Assembly: GCA_009699665.1 (NCBI GenBank)
Contig: WLNS01000076.1
Coordinates: 1-6,478 of the forward strand
Direction of reading: 5' to 3'
DNA from: Actinomycetota bacterium
GTDB lineage: Bacteria > Actinomycetota > Actinomycetes > Actinomycetales > Microbacteriaceae
Length of the DNA stretch: 6,478 nucleotides
Both the position numbers and the translations under genes were made by a program. This document shows, in pieces, positions 5,977 to 6,478 of this stretch. The notes under the pieces are model-generated. The model saw only the letters and a list, made by a program, of their open reading frames with translations, searched no databases and was not told where the DNA came from. Each line of letters starts with the position of its first letter. The first letter of the stretch is position 1.

Positions 5977-6478
5977 ATGACGCGCATTGGTGAAAGCGCC
6001 GAAATGCTCAAGTGTTCCTTCTGTGGCAAGAGCCAGAAGCAGGTGCAGCAACTCATTGCCGGTCCCGGTGTTTATATCTGCGACGAGTGCGTTGAGCTCT
6101 GCAACGAAATCATCGAAGAGCGCCTTGCTGAGGCCAAAGATACCGAAACCGAAGACTTTGAGTTGCCCAAGCCCAAAGAGATTTTTGCCTTCCTCGAAGA
6201 GTATGTCATTGGTCAAGAGCCAGCGAAGCGGGCCTTATCGGTCGCCGTTTATAACCACTACAAGCGTGTGCGTGCGTCGGCCGCGATTACGCCGGCAGAG
6301 GTCAAGGCCGACGAGGTTGAAATCGCAAAAAGCAACATTCTGCTCACGCTGATCCAGGCCGCCGACTACGACGACAAGCGCGCTGAGACCGGAATCATCT
6401 ACATCGATGAGGTCGACAAGATCGCCCGTAAGAGCGAGAACCCGTCGATCACCCGTGACGTCTCCGGCGAAGGTGTGC
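5977..6478 (+). CDS. clpX: ATP-dependent Clp protease ATP-binding subunit ClpX (3' partial, internal deletion)
   Basis: ClpX is the hexameric AAA+ unfoldase that recognises tagged substrates and threads them into ClpP1P2. The first 167 codons are present; the gene runs off the right edge. ATG 5977 has AGGAGG at 5965-5970 with a 6-nt spacer. The N-terminal zinc-binding domain is intact with Cys13, Cys16, Cys35 and Cys38. The AAA+ entry EYVIGQEPAKRALSVAVYNHYKR (75 onward) and Walker B with IIYIDEVDKIARK (140-152) are intact, followed by ENPSITRDVSGEGV. Between them the sequence passes from AKSNILL (117-123) directly to TLIQAAD (124-130). In all ClpX I know, about 46 residues lie here, including the Walker A GPTGxGKT and the GYVG pore loop. 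The frame is kept. As written, the product should not bind or hydrolyse ATP normally. It may be a real deletion allele or a sequence/assembly artefact. Confidence 0.93.
   Translation, partial: MTRIGESAEMLKCSFCGKSQKQVQQLIAGPGVYICDECVELCNEIIEERLAEAKDTETEDFELPKPKEIFAFLEEYVIGQEPAKRALSVAVYNHYKRVRASAAITPAEVKADEVEIAKSNILLTLIQAADYDDKRAETGIIYIDEVDKIARKSENPSITRDVSGEGV
6334..6351 (+). other. clpX: In-frame deletion junction in clpX (Walker A and pore loop absent)
   Basis: The codons AAC ATT CTG CTC (6334-6345, Asn-Ile-Leu-Leu, residues 120-123) serve both as the end of the pre-Walker A strand (KSNILL) and as the start of the helix normally reading VENILLKLIQAAD. In intact actinobacterial ClpX these are two separate Asn-Ile-Leu-Leu words about 46 residues apart. 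One copy of the word remains and everything between is gone, about 138 bp, a multiple of three. The residue after it is Thr where Lys is usual. The size is estimated from remembered family sequences, not from an alignment. Confidence 0.85.

Noticed and set aside
1..6478. Mobile element, CRISPR array, toxin-antitoxin or novel defence system
   Set aside because: No transposase, integrase, regularly spaced direct repeats or small gene pair was seen; the window is explained by housekeeping genes plus the clpX lesion.

Overview
The window reads as a chromosomal housekeeping segment of a high-GC actinobacterium, most likely of the family Microbacteriaceae. That assignment is inferred from the GC-rich codon use, the paired clpP1-clpP2 genes, a trigger factor with an Ala/Lys-rich tail, a ClpX sequence of actinobacterial type, and a short palindromic repeat of a kind I recall from Microbacteriaceae genomes. 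All recognised genes are on the + strand.

Layout. (1) 2-925: 3' part of a DAO-family FAD-dependent oxidoreductase whose start lies left of the window. (2) 1072-1149: tRNA-Pro(UGG) with an encoded CCA. (3) 1218-2615: tig (trigger factor), followed 14 nt later by an isochorismatase-family cysteine hydrolase (2630-3181), probably co-transcribed with it. (4) 3182-3348: a gene-free spacer holding a REP-like palindrome and a perfect 8-bp hairpin. (5) 3349-4640: clpP1 and clpP2, 20 nt apart, both with complete Ser-His-Asp triads. (6) 4678-5856: an LtrA-family polytopic membrane protein placed between clpP2 and clpX. (7) 5977 to the right edge: the 5' part of clpX.

Functionally this is a protein quality-control neighbourhood. 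Trigger factor receives nascent chains at the ribosome. ClpP1 and ClpP2 form the mixed ClpP1P2 protease, and ClpX is its AAA+ unfoldase. The FAD oxidoreductase, cysteine hydrolase and LtrA-like protein have no evident link to proteolysis.

The most striking observation is in clpX. The reading frame is open and the N-terminal zinc-binding domain and Walker B are present. However, about 46 residues between two occurrences of the word Asn-Ile-Leu-Leu are missing, and they carry the Walker A P-loop and the GYVG pore loop. The lesion is precise and in frame at 6334-6345, as expected from recombination, slippage or assembly collapse between two short repeats. As written, the protein could not act as an ATP-driven unfoldase. 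I saw no mobile element, CRISPR array or unknown multi-gene system.
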